Of a stretch of DNA of 46,926 bases, positions 16,196 through 24,547 are shown one piece after another. Every line of letters starts with the position of its first letter. Position 1 is the first letter of the stretch. A model generated the notes under the pieces. The model did no database searches. It was not told the DNA's origin and saw only the letters and a program-made list of their open reading frames with translations. A program made the translations under genes and the position numbers. The stretch comes from Defluviitalea raffinosedens (GTDB taxonomy: Bacteria; Bacillota; Clostridia; Lachnospirales; Defluviitaleaceae): the NCBI RefSeq assembly GCF_016908775.1, contig NZ_JAFBEP010000024.1, positions 1-46,926 of the forward strand. Reading direction: 5' to 3'.

Positions 16196-17266
16196 ATAGA
16201 TCAATTCAATACTAAACATTTGGCATTTGTACTCATGGGTACAACCATTGTGTCTCTAAAAAGCTATCCTACTCTCCTCACACGAAGCGGTGGAAGAGAT
16301 ACCTGGATTGCCTTTATTTTTTCTTCTGTCCTGATTTTTTTATATGCATGGTTTATGTTTGCATCCTTTAAGAAAACAAACTGTTATAATTTGCATAAAA
16401 TATACTGCGGTGCAGTAGGGAAATTTTTAGGAAATTTCTTTATGATCTTATTTGGTCTTACATTATTTTTAACCCTGCTGGAAAGTGCCTCCGTAGAAGC
16501 TCATTCTATGCATACGAATATGTTGCTGGAAACTCCTACCTGGTATATTGCATTATTTTTTGTTTTGCCCGCAATATATACACTTAAAAAAGGCAGAGCT
16601 GCTATTATGATTACTACTATTATTTCAATAGTACTGATTATATTTTCAGGAATAACTCTGGCCTTGCTGACATTCAAGTGTAAAAAGTTATACTACTTGC
16701 TGCCTATACTGAGAGATGGAATTACTCCAGGGCTTATTAAATCATTTTTTCAATCCATTGGTTTATACGGATGCCTCACCATCAGCTTTCCTTATATAGA
16801 AGACTTAGACCAAAAAAAGAATCTGGTAAAACATGAATTGCTTTCAATGCTTTTTATTATTCAGATCGAAATCGTTGCGATCATAGGAATTATTACTACT
16901 TTTGATATACGTTATCTTAATACCATGGCATATCCTAAGTTGCTTCAGACTCAATTGGTTGATTTTGCACATTTTTTAGAAAGCGGCGAGTTCTTTGTTA
17001 TGCTTCAAATTATTGGAGGATGGTACATCAAGTACATATTAACCTTTTATGCGCTTACGAAAGTTCTTCACTACATAAAACTTCATGATCCATATGTTCT
17101 CTATACCATCAGTTTACTGGTATTGATAGGAGCTATTTCTCTATCCCAAAATATTATCTATCTGTTTAAATATCTTCATTACTTTGCATATATCTGCTTA
17201 TTTAATTTTGTGGTCGTCCCTTTTATGATGGTTTTAATTTATAGAATACGCAAAAAAACTGCCTAG
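16196..17266 (+). CDS. GerB-family spore germination permease, apparent AUA start
   Basis: A 356-residue integral membrane protein of the spore permease (GerAB/APC-like) family with about ten hydrophobic segments, the B subunit that senses the germinant. The N-terminal pattern LAFVLMGTTIVSLKSYPTLL followed by GGRDTWIAFIFSS is typical. No ATG, GTG or TTG is properly spaced: a strong AGGAGG (16183-16188) lies exactly seven bases before ATA 16196, in frame with the protein, while the first usual codon is TTG 16220, 31 bases from that site and already inside the first membrane segment. Family members normally have about eight residues before this segment, which fits the AUA start. Divergent from the gerA/gerC pair. 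Confidence 0.82.
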   Translation: MDQFNTKHLAFVLMGTTIVSLKSYPTLLTRSGGRDTWIAFIFSSVLIFLYAWFMFASFKKTNCYNLHKIYCGAVGKFLGNFFMILFGLTLFLTLLESASVEAHSMHTNMLLETPTWYIALFFVLPAIYTLKKGRAAIMITTIISIVLIIFSGITLALLTFKCKKLYYLLPILRDGITPGLIKSFFQSIGLYGCLTISFPYIEDLDQKKNLVKHELLSMLFIIQIEIVAIIGIITTFDIRYLNTMAYPKLLQTQLVDFAHFLESGEFFVMLQIIGGWYIKYILTFYALTKVLHYIKLHDPYVLYTISLLVLIGAISLSQNIIYLFKYLHYFAYICLFNFVVVPFMMVLIYRIRKKTA

Positions 17267-17289
17267 TCTTTATCACTAGGCAGTTTTTT
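17252..17289. terminator. Bidirectional intrinsic terminator
   Basis: AAAAAACTGCCTAGT and ACTAGGCAGTTTTTT pair perfectly over 15 bp with a short loop. It includes the TAG stop of the germination permease and separates it from tRNA-Thr on the other strand. Confidence 0.93.
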
Positions 17290-17297
17290 GCGTTTTA

Positions 17298-17369
17298 AGC
17301 TCCCGGCCGGATTCGAACCGGCGACCTATTCATTACGAGTGAATTGCTCTACCCCTGAGCCACGGAAGC
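17298..17369 (-). tRNA. tRNA-Thr (anticodon CGT)
   Basis: A 72-base tRNA. Acceptor strands GCTTCCG and CGGGAGC pair with one G-U. D arm GCTC/GAGC, anticodon arm ATTCA-CTCGTAA-TGAAT giving anticodon CGT (reads ACG), and T arm GCCGG-TTCGAAT-CCGGC. Discriminator base is T and CCA is not encoded. Confidence 0.97.
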
Positions 17370-17381
17370 ATCAACGAAAGT

Positions 17382-17410
17382 ATTATAAATAAAATTAAAT
17401 CATTTGTCAA
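17382..17410 (-). promoter_or_regulatory. Promoter of tRNA-Thr
   Basis: On the minus strand a perfect TTGACA (17410-17405), a 17-base spacer and a perfect TATAAT (17387-17382), about 13 bases before the tRNA. The -35 overlaps a hairpin (17408-17440) at the end of the upstream SNF2 gene. Confidence 0.92.
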
Positions 17411-17459
17411 TACGCAGGAAAAGTTCTTTCCCACGTATTGATTTCATTTGATATGTGAT

Positions 17460-20400
17460 TTAATTCACATCTTTCATTAAATTTTTGTTAATCTCAAGCA
17501 ATTCCATGATTTCGTCTTCTGTCATTTTAGAAAGCATGCTTTCTCCCGGATGAATAACACTATCGATCATTTCTCTTTTCTTTTGCTGAAGATGATATAT
17601 TTTTTCTTCGATGGTTCCTTTTGTGATCAATTTTATTACCTGAACAGCATTCTTTTGTCCGATTCTATAAGCTCTGTCTGCTGCCTGGTCTTCTACTGCA
17701 GGATTCCACCATGGATCAAAATGAATAACCGTATCCGCTCCCGTTAAATTTAAACCTGTACCTCCTGCTTTTAATGAAATCAGAAAGATGCTGTTTTCGC
17801 CTTTGTTAAACCTTTTTACCATCTCTCCTCGCTCTTCTGCAGGAGTGGAACCGTCTAAATAAAAATACCTTATATCTTTTCTTTTTAACATCTCTCCTAT
17901 GATTTGAAGCATACTGGTGAACTGAGAGAAAATCAGAGTACGATGTCCTCCTTCTAAAAGTTCTTCAACGATTTCTTCAAGGAGCATCATTTTTCCAGTG
18001 TCTTCTTTATAATCCTCCAGGAAGGATGCCGGATGACAGCAAATCTGTCTAAGCCTTGTGAGAATAGATAATATCTTAATGTGACTTCTTTCATATCCTT
18101 TTTCTGCAATTTCTTTCGCCAGCTCTCCTCTTGCTTTCTCTACATAGGCAAAGTAAATCTTCTTTTGAGCTTCGGTTAGTTCTGCAATCATTTTGCTTTC
18201 AATTTTTTCTGGTAATTCTTTAAGCACATCTTTCTTCATTCTTCTTAAAATAAAAGGTTTGATTTGCTTTTGCAGCTGTTTTAAGGCATTTTTATCCTGA
18301 TTTTTTATAATTGGTTTTTCATATTTTTCAACAAACTGCCGATGAGAAAACAGATACCCTGGAAGAATAAAATCAAAGATCGACCATAGTTCCGTTAAAC
18401 TGTTTTCTATAGGAGTTCCGGTTAATGCATAATACCCTGAGGCCTTAATCTTTTTCACGCTCATAGCATTAAGAGAAGATGGATTTTTGATATGCTGGGC
18501 TTCATCCAGAATACAATACTTAAACTTTATTTCCTTATACAGATCAATATCCCTTCTAATTAAAGCATAGGAAGTAATAACCACATCCACATCTTTTATA
18601 TCTTCAAGAAACTGGGTTCTTTCATGTTTATTGCCTGATACGATCACTACTTTAAGCTCCGGTACGAACTTTTCAGCTTCATCTTTCCAGTTGTAGACCA
18701 AAGAAGTAGGTGCCACAATCAATGATGGCGTTCCATCTCTTTCGGATAGAAGAAACGTAAGAGTTTGAAGGGTTTTACCAAGCCCCATATCGTCTGCCAA
18801 TATACCCCCAAAGCCATAGGCTGAAAGAGCTTTTAACCACTTATAGCCTGTCTTTTGATAATCTCTTAATACAGTTTCCATCTCTTTTGGAATGGATAAA
18901 TCCAAATCCTCTGGTTCCCTCACATTTTGAACCAATCTTTTAAAGGCTTGATTTCTTTTAATCTGATTAAAATGAGACTCTTTGATTTCTTCGTCTAAAT
19001 ATAGTGCCCTATATTTAGGAAGCTCAATGATTTCAGTCGCTAAATCGTCTTGATCTAAATTAAAATAATCTACCAGACGAGATATAGCCTCTAAGGTATT
19101 TGATTCCAGAGGAAGCAAATCTCCGTTTTTTAACCTGTAATATTTTTTTCTTTCTTTTAGAGAAGTAAGTATTCTCCATAATTCATCCCTGTCTATATCT
19201 TGGTGGTCAAAAGAAATCTCCAGCATATCCGATGTTTCATTTAACCTTATTCCTATGGAAAATAAAGAGGGGTCTTTAACTTTAATATTTTTAAACGATT
19301 CCGAATAGTATACCTGAGACAATTTTTGAAGCTCTGGAACAATCTCATAAATAAATTTAAAAAATTTCTCTTCTCCGTCTAAGTATAAATAATTCTTAGA
19401 CACTTTAAACTCCATCTCTTCAAAATAAGTTAAAATCCTGTTTTCCTTTTCTATATCACGAACCACAATCTTATTTTCCACGCGCTTTGTCTGCTCGTCA
19501 GAGAATGGGTTAATTTTAGCATCTCCATAGCAAAATATGATTTCAGCTTTTATACCTTCTTCTCCTTGATCCAGATAAATTTCAGCCTCTAACTCTACCT
19601 GGTACAAACTGTTTTCTACTTCCTTGTCTATCTCAATAGCGCCCACTAAATTTACAGCCGGAAGGATTTCCGACACAAATCTTTCTTTCTGCTCCTCCTG
19701 CACATAAATCGTGTCTGTGTTTTTTAATTCATTATAGAGTAATTTCATGTATCTTTTTTGCTCGGAATTCAATTTATAAACCTTTTCTTGGTAGAAAAAG
19801 TAGTTGCCTTCTTCATCTAAAAGAATCAACTCGTTTATTTTTCCACACTGAAGGGCTAAATATTTTTCTTCATGCCTCAACTCGAACTCAATAGGTGCTT
19901 TGCCTTCTTCTATACCATGGATTTCATATTCTTTCTCATTGATTTTAAGTAAAAATATCTCATTGTTTAGCAGTTCCAATATCCTTTGGGTACTGCTCGA
20001 CGGAAAATATACTCTTTTCCCTTTAAAAATGCTTGCGCCAATATATTGTGAAGAAAAATCTTTAGAAAGATTTTCTATTTCATAGAGCTCCTTTAAAATA
20101 TCTAAAATGCCTCTATGGATTTTTGAAAATTTATGTTTATAGGGGACAAAGGTAAACTTTTTGCCATATTCAATAGGCGTTCCTGATTTCATACTTTGAA
20201 TTAAATTCTTAATGCTTTTTACACTGTATAGATACCTTTTTCCTATTTTTAATTCCAGAAAAGAACACAGTTCTTTTTTATATGGATTCTCTATTCCTAA
20301 AGTCACTTCTAAACGAACTTCTTCTTTTTCAATCGTTGCAGGATTATTAAAAAAATTAAAGAAATCATCCTGTATAGGTTTCTTGAATCGTTTGTTATAC

Positions 20401-20690
20401 TGAGGTAGAATTTCCTGAACCTTTTTTAATACTGCAATGATATGTTTACAGCTTCCATTATATCCCTCAAATGCAGGGCAATCACAATAGTGTCCAGTAA
20501 GAACACCTTCATCATTGAGAGCAATATGAACATCATAATCTCTTCTTCCCGATACTTTTGCATGGGCCATCAATTTTTCAGGATCGAAATGAAACTTGAA
20601 TATATTGCCACCAACATAATATTGCTTGCCTTTTACATAAGTCTCATAGCTTGTCGCTGCATTTAATATTGTCTGTTCAGTAATAATCAA
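17460..20690 (-). CDS. SWIM-domain SNF2-family helicase/ATPase
   Basis: A 1076-residue SWI2/SNF2 ATPase that translocates on double-stranded DNA. The N-terminus has a SWIM zinc motif, CDC and CKH (C69, C71, C81, H83). A long middle region follows (bacterial SNF2-associated), then the helicase core: DDMGLGKTLQTL (Walker A), ILDEAQHIKN (DEAH-like box), LTGTPIENSLTELWSIFDF, and in the second lobe LIFSQFTSML, LISLKAGGTGLNLT and DQAADRAYRIGQ. The start is TTG 20690: GAGGTG lies about six bases before it; the open frame extends back to 20768 but crosses an extended -10 promoter (TGATATAAT at 20722-20730), so the longer form is not used. It is a stand-alone gene; such proteins are widespread housekeeping or repair factors in Firmicutes. 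Confidence 0.9.
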   Translation of the reverse strand: MIITEQTILNAATSYETYVKGKQYYVGGNIFKFHFDPEKLMAHAKVSGRRDYDVHIALNDEGVLTGHYCDCPAFEGYNGSCKHIIAVLKKVQEILPQYNKRFKKPIQDDFFNFFNNPATIEKEEVRLEVTLGIENPYKKELCSFLELKIGKRYLYSVKSIKNLIQSMKSGTPIEYGKKFTFVPYKHKFSKIHRGILDILKELYEIENLSKDFSSQYIGASIFKGKRVYFPSSSTQRILELLNNEIFLLKINEKEYEIHGIEEGKAPIEFELRHEEKYLALQCGKINELILLDEEGNYFFYQEKVYKLNSEQKRYMKLLYNELKNTDTIYVQEEQKERFVSEILPAVNLVGAIEIDKEVENSLYQVELEAEIYLDQGEEGIKAEIIFCYGDAKINPFSDEQTKRVENKIVVRDIEKENRILTYFEEMEFKVSKNYLYLDGEEKFFKFIYEIVPELQKLSQVYYSESFKNIKVKDPSLFSIGIRLNETSDMLEISFDHQDIDRDELWRILTSLKERKKYYRLKNGDLLPLESNTLEAISRLVDYFNLDQDDLATEIIELPKYRALYLDEEIKESHFNQIKRNQAFKRLVQNVREPEDLDLSIPKEMETVLRDYQKTGYKWLKALSAYGFGGILADDMGLGKTLQTLTFLLSERDGTPSLIVAPTSLVYNWKDEAEKFVPELKVVIVSGNKHERTQFLEDIKDVDVVITSYALIRRDIDLYKEIKFKYCILDEAQHIKNPSSLNAMSVKKIKASGYYALTGTPIENSLTELWSIFDFILPGYLFSHRQFVEKYEKPIIKNQDKNALKQLQKQIKPFILRRMKKDVLKELPEKIESKMIAELTEAQKKIYFAYVEKARGELAKEIAEKGYERSHIKILSILTRLRQICCHPASFLEDYKEDTGKMMLLEEIVEELLEGGHRTLIFSQFTSMLQIIGEMLKRKDIRYFYLDGSTPAEERGEMVKRFNKGENSIFLISLKAGGTGLNLTGADTVIHFDPWWNPAVEDQAADRAYRIGQKNAVQVIKLITKGTIEEKIYHLQQKKREMIDSVIHPGESMLSKMTEDEIMELLEINKNLMKDVN

Positions 20691-20766
20691 TGTGCACACC
20701 TCTATATTGAATAATAATCCTATTATATCATAAAATACTTTACTTATTAGTTCATTAAATTGATAC

Positions 20767-20805
20767 AAAAATGCTCTAATCAGAAAACATATCTGATTAG
20801 AGCAT
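20767..20805 (-). terminator. Strong intrinsic terminator
   Basis: ATGCTCTAATCAG and CTGATTAGAGCAT pair over 13 bp around a 9-base loop; on the minus strand a TTTTT run follows. It terminates the phospholipase C-like gene before the SNF2 promoter. Confidence 0.92.
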
Positions 20806-20833
20806 TAATAGGTCTAATAAAAGATCTAAATTA

Positions 20834-21430
20834 TTAAGCTAAGCATACTGCAGGTACTCTTACCTCTTGAAGCTCCATGACAAAGTGAGTTAAAAGTACT
20901 GCCGTATGAATGATTGCATTTTCTAAATCAATCTGGATTATATCTTTCCAGCTTAGATTTTCAGCAAGCTGAAGATATTTTTTATTTTCTTTTCTCATAT
21001 ATTCATCTACAGAAGATATGCCTTTATTCATCTTGGCTAAATATTCAGGAACAATTTGCTCTATATCCTTGGAAAACTTGATATGATACTTTTCGTCATC
21101 CAAGTAATGCTCATATTGAACATGCTTTTTCATGTCTATTACATATGCATTATGGGAATAGCAAAATGCATCAGATATGTAATGACTAAGAATTCCCAAT
21201 ATCAATGAAATGCGTTCAATCTTTTTTTCTTTTAAAACAATTCGTTCATATTCCCGTTGAAAGTGAGGCAGAACAATTTTTGGAGAATGAATCTGCATTC
21301 TTCGAAGAGGTTGAAGATCCGGCATTGTGGCACCGATTGCCAGAAGCTTGCGATTAAAAGAAACCCCTACTAAAGCTTCAAGAATATCTCCAGCATACTC
21401 TGCCACATAAATATGGCTGGATAATCTCAA
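20834..21430 (-). CDS. Zinc-dependent phospholipase C-like protein
   Basis: A 198-residue, mostly helical protein resembling the zinc-dependent phospholipase C / S1-P1 fold. Visible motifs are SHIYVAEYAGD at the N-terminus, GATMPDLQPLRR, and LGILSHYISDAFCYSHN, in which the spaced His and Asp match the metal-binding helix of the family. A further His lies in IIHTAVLLTHF. There is no signal peptide, so unlike the secreted clostridial toxins it is predicted to be cytosolic and is likely a housekeeping relative. Start TTG 21430 has GAAGGTG six bases upstream and no ATG fits better. Confidence 0.75.
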   Translation of the reverse strand: MRLSSHIYVAEYAGDILEALVGVSFNRKLLAIGATMPDLQPLRRMQIHSPKIVLPHFQREYERIVLKEKKIERISLILGILSHYISDAFCYSHNAYVIDMKKHVQYEHYLDDEKYHIKFSKDIEQIVPEYLAKMNKGISSVDEYMRKENKKYLQLAENLSWKDIIQIDLENAIIHTAVLLTHFVMELQEVRVPAVCLA

Positions 21431-21544
21431 AAATACACCTTCTCTTTATTTAACTTCATTTTGATGTTTATTATACTATGTTTTATAGGTTTAGTCTATT
21501 AAAATATGAAATCACCCATAATTTTTTTTTATTAAACCAACATA

Positions 21545-21576
21545 ATAAAATCCCTATGCAACGATAGGGATTTTAT
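21545..21576 (-). terminator. Intrinsic terminator of the 45-aa gene
   Basis: ATAAAATCCCTAT and ATAGGGATTTTAT pair across a 6-base loop; on the minus strand a T-rich end follows. It begins 20 bases after the stop codon at 21596. Confidence 0.85.
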
Positions 21577-21595
21577 CCATCTTATTTTTTCTGAC

Positions 21596-21733
21596 CTATT
21601 TCTTTTTTTGCTGAAGGCCGCCTTTTTTTCTGCTTTTTTGAGAACCTTGTTGTGGAATGGACTCAGAAGCAAATTCTTCTGTAGCATAAGAAGCTGGCTG
21701 ACTGGCTTTATCGATTTTTTTACTTTTAGCCAT
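21596..21733 (-). CDS. Small basic hydrophilic protein (45 aa)
   Basis: A 45-residue reading frame shorter than usual cut-offs. It begins MAKSKKIDKASQPASYATEE and ends in a very basic tail (SRKKGGLQQKKK). AAAGGAG lies seven bases before ATG 21733 and a clean terminator follows, so it is a complete gene unit. There is no hydrophobic segment. Lys/Gln/Ser-rich small proteins of this sort occur among spore-core and nucleic-acid-binding proteins, but no family is recognised. A 73-aa frame covering the same bases lacks these signals. Confidence 0.75.
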   Translation of the reverse strand: MAKSKKIDKASQPASYATEEFASESIPQQGSQKSRKKGGLQQKKK

Positions 21734-21838
21734 GGGAGTACTCCTTTCTTCATTAAAATTAATCACCCTCAGCAATAATTATGAAACAAATAAGGATATT
21801 TTATACACAGAACTAAAAACTTTCAGTACTTTTAAGAC

Positions 21839-22642
21839 TTATACTTCAAAAATTTTCGATATTTCCTCCCGGCTGGCTACAGTCAATTCAAGTCTTCCAT
21901 CCACTTCTATTCCGGCTCCCATTAACTCATTTTTTACACTCATATAAGCTAAATCAGGATAATTATTTTCTTTGCTTAAATGCCCTAAAATCACTGTTTT
22001 AAGCTTGTCGTGAAAAATTTCAACCAAGGTTTTACCGGCTATTTCGTTGCACAAATGCCCCTTATCCCCCAATATCCTCCGCTTTAAATAATAAGGATAA
22101 GAGCCGCTTTTTAACATATCAATGTCATGATTGGATTCCAATAAAATAAGGTTAGACTCTCTTATATTATTTTTTACATAGTCATTCATATGCCCTAAAT
22201 CCGTTGCAATACTAATTTTTTTATCTCCATGAACAAAGGTATATCCTACAGGATCAGCCGCATCATGGGGAATACTATAGGGATGAATAATCAAATCGTC
22301 TATAATAAAATCTTTATCTTTTTCAATCACTTGACGATGGTCTGGCTTTATTTTCCCGATCATGCTTTCCATTTCATCCATGGCATCCCAGGTACTTGCT
22401 GTAGCAAAAATAGGTATATCAAATCGTCTCGATAAAATCCCTGCTCCTTTTATGTGATCACTGTGCTCGTGGGTAATTAAAATACCATCCAGATCTTTAG
22501 GATTTACATTCATCTGCTCTAAACCATTTTGAATTCTTTTTCCACTGATTCCTGCATCAATTAATAAATTGACTTTAGGTGTTCCTATATAAAGGCAGTT
22601 TCCGCTACTGCCGCTGGTAATCGAACAAAAATTAAATGCCAT
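21839..22642 (-). CDS. walJ: MBL-fold metallohydrolase, YycJ/WalJ type
   Basis: A 267-residue metallo-beta-lactamase-fold hydrolase. The N-terminus MAFNFCSITSGSSGN is the family signature; the metal site THEHSDH (57-63) and the downstream ATDLGH and ILGHLSKENN histidines are intact. Relatives (YycJ/WalJ) act as nucleases connected with the WalRK system or DNA repair. Here none of the walRK genes is adjacent, so the name rests on sequence type. ATG 22642 has AAGGAAGG eight bases upstream; an ATG six bases earlier is too close. Cytosolic. Confidence 0.88.
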   Translation of the reverse strand: MAFNFCSITSGSSGNCLYIGTPKVNLLIDAGISGKRIQNGLEQMNVNPKDLDGILITHEHSDHIKGAGILSRRFDIPIFATASTWDAMDEMESMIGKIKPDHRQVIEKDKDFIIDDLIIHPYSIPHDAADPVGYTFVHGDKKISIATDLGHMNDYVKNNIRESNLILLESNHDIDMLKSGSYPYYLKRRILGDKGHLCNEIAGKTLVEIFHDKLKTVILGHLSKENNYPDLAYMSVKNELMGAGIEVDGRLELTVASREEISKIFEV

Positions 22643-22672
22643 TGTCATTTCCTTCCTTATTGAAGTCCCAAT

Positions 22673-22701
22673 TTGAGTTATATCAACAGTTATTGTATAA
22701 T
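22673..22701 (+). promoter_or_regulatory. Promoter of the GNAT gene
   Basis: TTGAGT (22673-22678), 17-base spacer, perfect TATAAT (22696-22701). It lies about 80 bases before the acetyltransferase start and faces away from walJ. Confidence 0.8.
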
Positions 22702-22782
22702 AAAACTAATCCTATGTCCACCCATCCATTACTTGGTATCATGTTTATTGGGTTATAGATTTTTCTCTTAAGGAGTGAGCTT

Positions 22783-23247
22783 ATGATTAGAAAAGCTATT
22801 ATAAAAGATGCAGAAATTATTACAGAGTTTAATTACTGTTTAGCAAAAGAAACCGAAGACCTGGAACTTAATAGAGAAACTTTATTTAAAGGCGTTCAAA
22901 AAGTTCTTTCGGATGAATCCAAAGGTATTTATTTTGTCTATGAAAAAGACGAAAAAATCGTAGGGCAACTGATGATTACGAAAGAATGGAGTGACTGGAG
23001 AAACGGAGACTTTTGGTGGATTCAAAGTGTCTATGTACATAAGGACTATAGAAGGCAAGGAATTTATACAGCATTGTTTAATCATGTTAAATCCATTGTG
23101 GATTCCGATGATACTATCTGTGGTCTGCGGTTATATGTTGAAAAAGAAAATGAAGCAGCCAAAAACACATATAAAGCTCTGGGCATGAAAGAAACCTATT
23201 ATCTTCTTTATGAATTATCATCCCCTGATAAAAGTCATGAATCTTAA
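22783..23247 (+). CDS. GNAT-family N-acetyltransferase
   Basis: A 154-residue acetyl-CoA-dependent transferase. The fold order is clear: MIRKAIIKDAEIITEF, the KIVGQLMITKEW strand, WWIQSVYVHKDYRRQGIYTALF (motif A, with the RRQGIY acetyl-CoA pyrophosphate loop), and a final ENEAAKNTYKALGMKETYYLLYEL motif typical of the family. The substrate (small molecule or protein N-terminus) is unknown. AAGGAG lies about eight bases before ATG 22783. It is a single-gene unit with its own promoter. Confidence 0.92.
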   Translation: MIRKAIIKDAEIITEFNYCLAKETEDLELNRETLFKGVQKVLSDESKGIYFVYEKDEKIVGQLMITKEWSDWRNGDFWWIQSVYVHKDYRRQGIYTALFNHVKSIVDSDDTICGLRLYVEKENEAAKNTYKALGMKETYYLLYELSSPDKSHES

Positions 23248-23252
23248 AACAC

Positions 23253-23281
23253 AAAAAAGTAGGGAGCTATTTCCCTACTTA
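23253..23281. terminator. Intrinsic terminator between convergent genes
   Basis: AAGTAGGGA, 6-base loop, TCCCTACTT. On the minus strand it is followed by TTTTTTG, so it mainly serves spoVR, whose stop codon it overlaps; it can also limit the convergent GNAT transcript. Confidence 0.85.
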
Positions 23282-24547
23282 TTCTAAGGAGATTTTTCCA
23301 TCACTGCTGCATATGATTTTTTTCTCAGACTTGTTCATAACGGTTTCCAGTACGACTTTTCCACCCCAGAGCCTGGAAACATATTTTAAGGTCTCAAAGG
23401 TATTGGTAGCATCCAATTCTCTTCCATCAAACACATGCTTTAGCAAAAGTGTGTTATCCCTTTTTTTGGTATCTTTTACAATAATTTTAGGAATGCTTCC
23501 CATGCCAACGGTATCAGCAAAGCGATTTCTTATATTTCTCCATCCTTCTTCATCTGCTACTTCCGTTACCACATAATATCTGTCCTGTTCTTCGAATTCT
23601 AAAAGATTCATTTCTCTGCAAAGGTCAAAATTAAGATATCTTCTGATAAAAGAGGAATCTCTTTCAAGGGTCCTTACTTCAAATATTTTTTGTGGGTCTT
23701 CATATCGATTTACTATGTTTTCCCATATTTTGAACCCCATATAATAAGGATTGATTCTTCCGGGCAAAGGCCGAATCACCGAATTGTGAATTTTTAAAAA
23801 TTCAATGTGATTTCCATGGTCCAAATCTAATTCCTTAAGTATATTGTAATGCCACCAGCTCGCCCATCCCTCATTCATGATTTTGGTTTCCATCTGGGGA
23901 ATAAAATATCTTGTTTCTTCCATGACAATATTTAAGATATCTTTTTCCCAATCTTCGCCGTCTCCATGTTCTATCAAAAATTCCAACAGGTTCTCGTATT
24001 CTTTCTTTTTCTCTTTTTCTTCCTCTGTTTTCTTTTCTGAAAGTCCGCACTGATATCGAATGGAATGGGCCGCATCCAAAACCCGTTCTACTTTTTCATA
24101 ACCTATACTGGGATCCTGTATATAGGAACGGATTCTATTGGCATGATTTTTAAACATTTCTACTGCCAGTTTAGCATTGGTATTTTCTTTGAATAATCTA
24201 TTGTTTTTAAAGAAATCATTATGTCCATACACATGCGCCATGGTTAAAATCTGCAGGATCAGAGTATTGTCTTTCATTAAATAGGCAATGCAGGGATTGG
24301 AATTGATCACCATCTCATAAGGAAGTCCCGTAAGATTATACTGGTATAAGGTCTTTAATTTTTCGTAGGCTTTCCCAAAGCTCCAGTGAGGGTAGTGGGA
24401 CGGCATACCTACATAGGATTCGTAACAAAGCATATCTTCAAAACTAATGATTTCAAATTCCTGGGGATAAAAATCCAGTCCTTTTTCTTCTGCCATTTTT
24501 TCTATTTTTTCATTCCAATACTGTAATTCTTCTAATGAATAGTTCAT
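23279..24547 (-). CDS. spoVR: SpoVR-family protein
   Basis: A 422-residue SpoVR protein; in Bacillus it is made in the mother cell and affects spore cortex formation, with molecular activity unknown. Family features include YPQEFEIISFEDMLCYESYVGMP, PSHYPHWSFGKAYE, the MAHVYGHNDFFKNN segment, NEGWASWWHYNIL and NPYYMGFKIWENI. ATG 24547 (AAGGGTGG five bases upstream) overlaps the TGA stop of yhbH (ATGA), showing translational coupling. It is the last gene of a prkA-yhbH-spoVR operon and ends in a terminator. Confidence 0.95.
   Translation of the reverse strand: MNYSLEELQYWNEKIEKMAEEKGLDFYPQEFEIISFEDMLCYESYVGMPSHYPHWSFGKAYEKLKTLYQYNLTGLPYEMVINSNPCIAYLMKDNTLILQILTMAHVYGHNDFFKNNRLFKENTNAKLAVEMFKNHANRIRSYIQDPSIGYEKVERVLDAAHSIRYQCGLSEKKTEEEKEKKKEYENLLEFLIEHGDGEDWEKDILNIVMEETRYFIPQMETKIMNEGWASWWHYNILKELDLDHGNHIEFLKIHNSVIRPLPGRINPYYMGFKIWENIVNRYEDPQKIFEVRTLERDSSFIRRYLNFDLCREMNLLEFEEQDRYYVVTEVADEEGWRNIRNRFADTVGMGSIPKIIVKDTKKRDNTLLLKHVFDGRELDATNTFETLKYVSRLWGGKVVLETVMNKSEKKIICSSDGKISLE

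Noticed and set aside
17460-20690. SNF2 helicase as part of a phage-defence system
   Set aside because: No nuclease, methylase or other defence gene is adjacent; stand-alone SWIM/SNF2 proteins are ordinary in Firmicutes.
20834-21430. Phospholipase C-like protein as a secreted toxin
   Set aside because: It lacks a signal peptide and a C-terminal membrane-binding domain, so it is not an alpha-toxin type enzyme.
21532-21753. A 73-aa minus-strand frame over the 45-aa gene
   Set aside because: It has no fitting ribosome binding site and its frame runs through the terminator hairpin; the 45-aa frame has both signals correctly placed.
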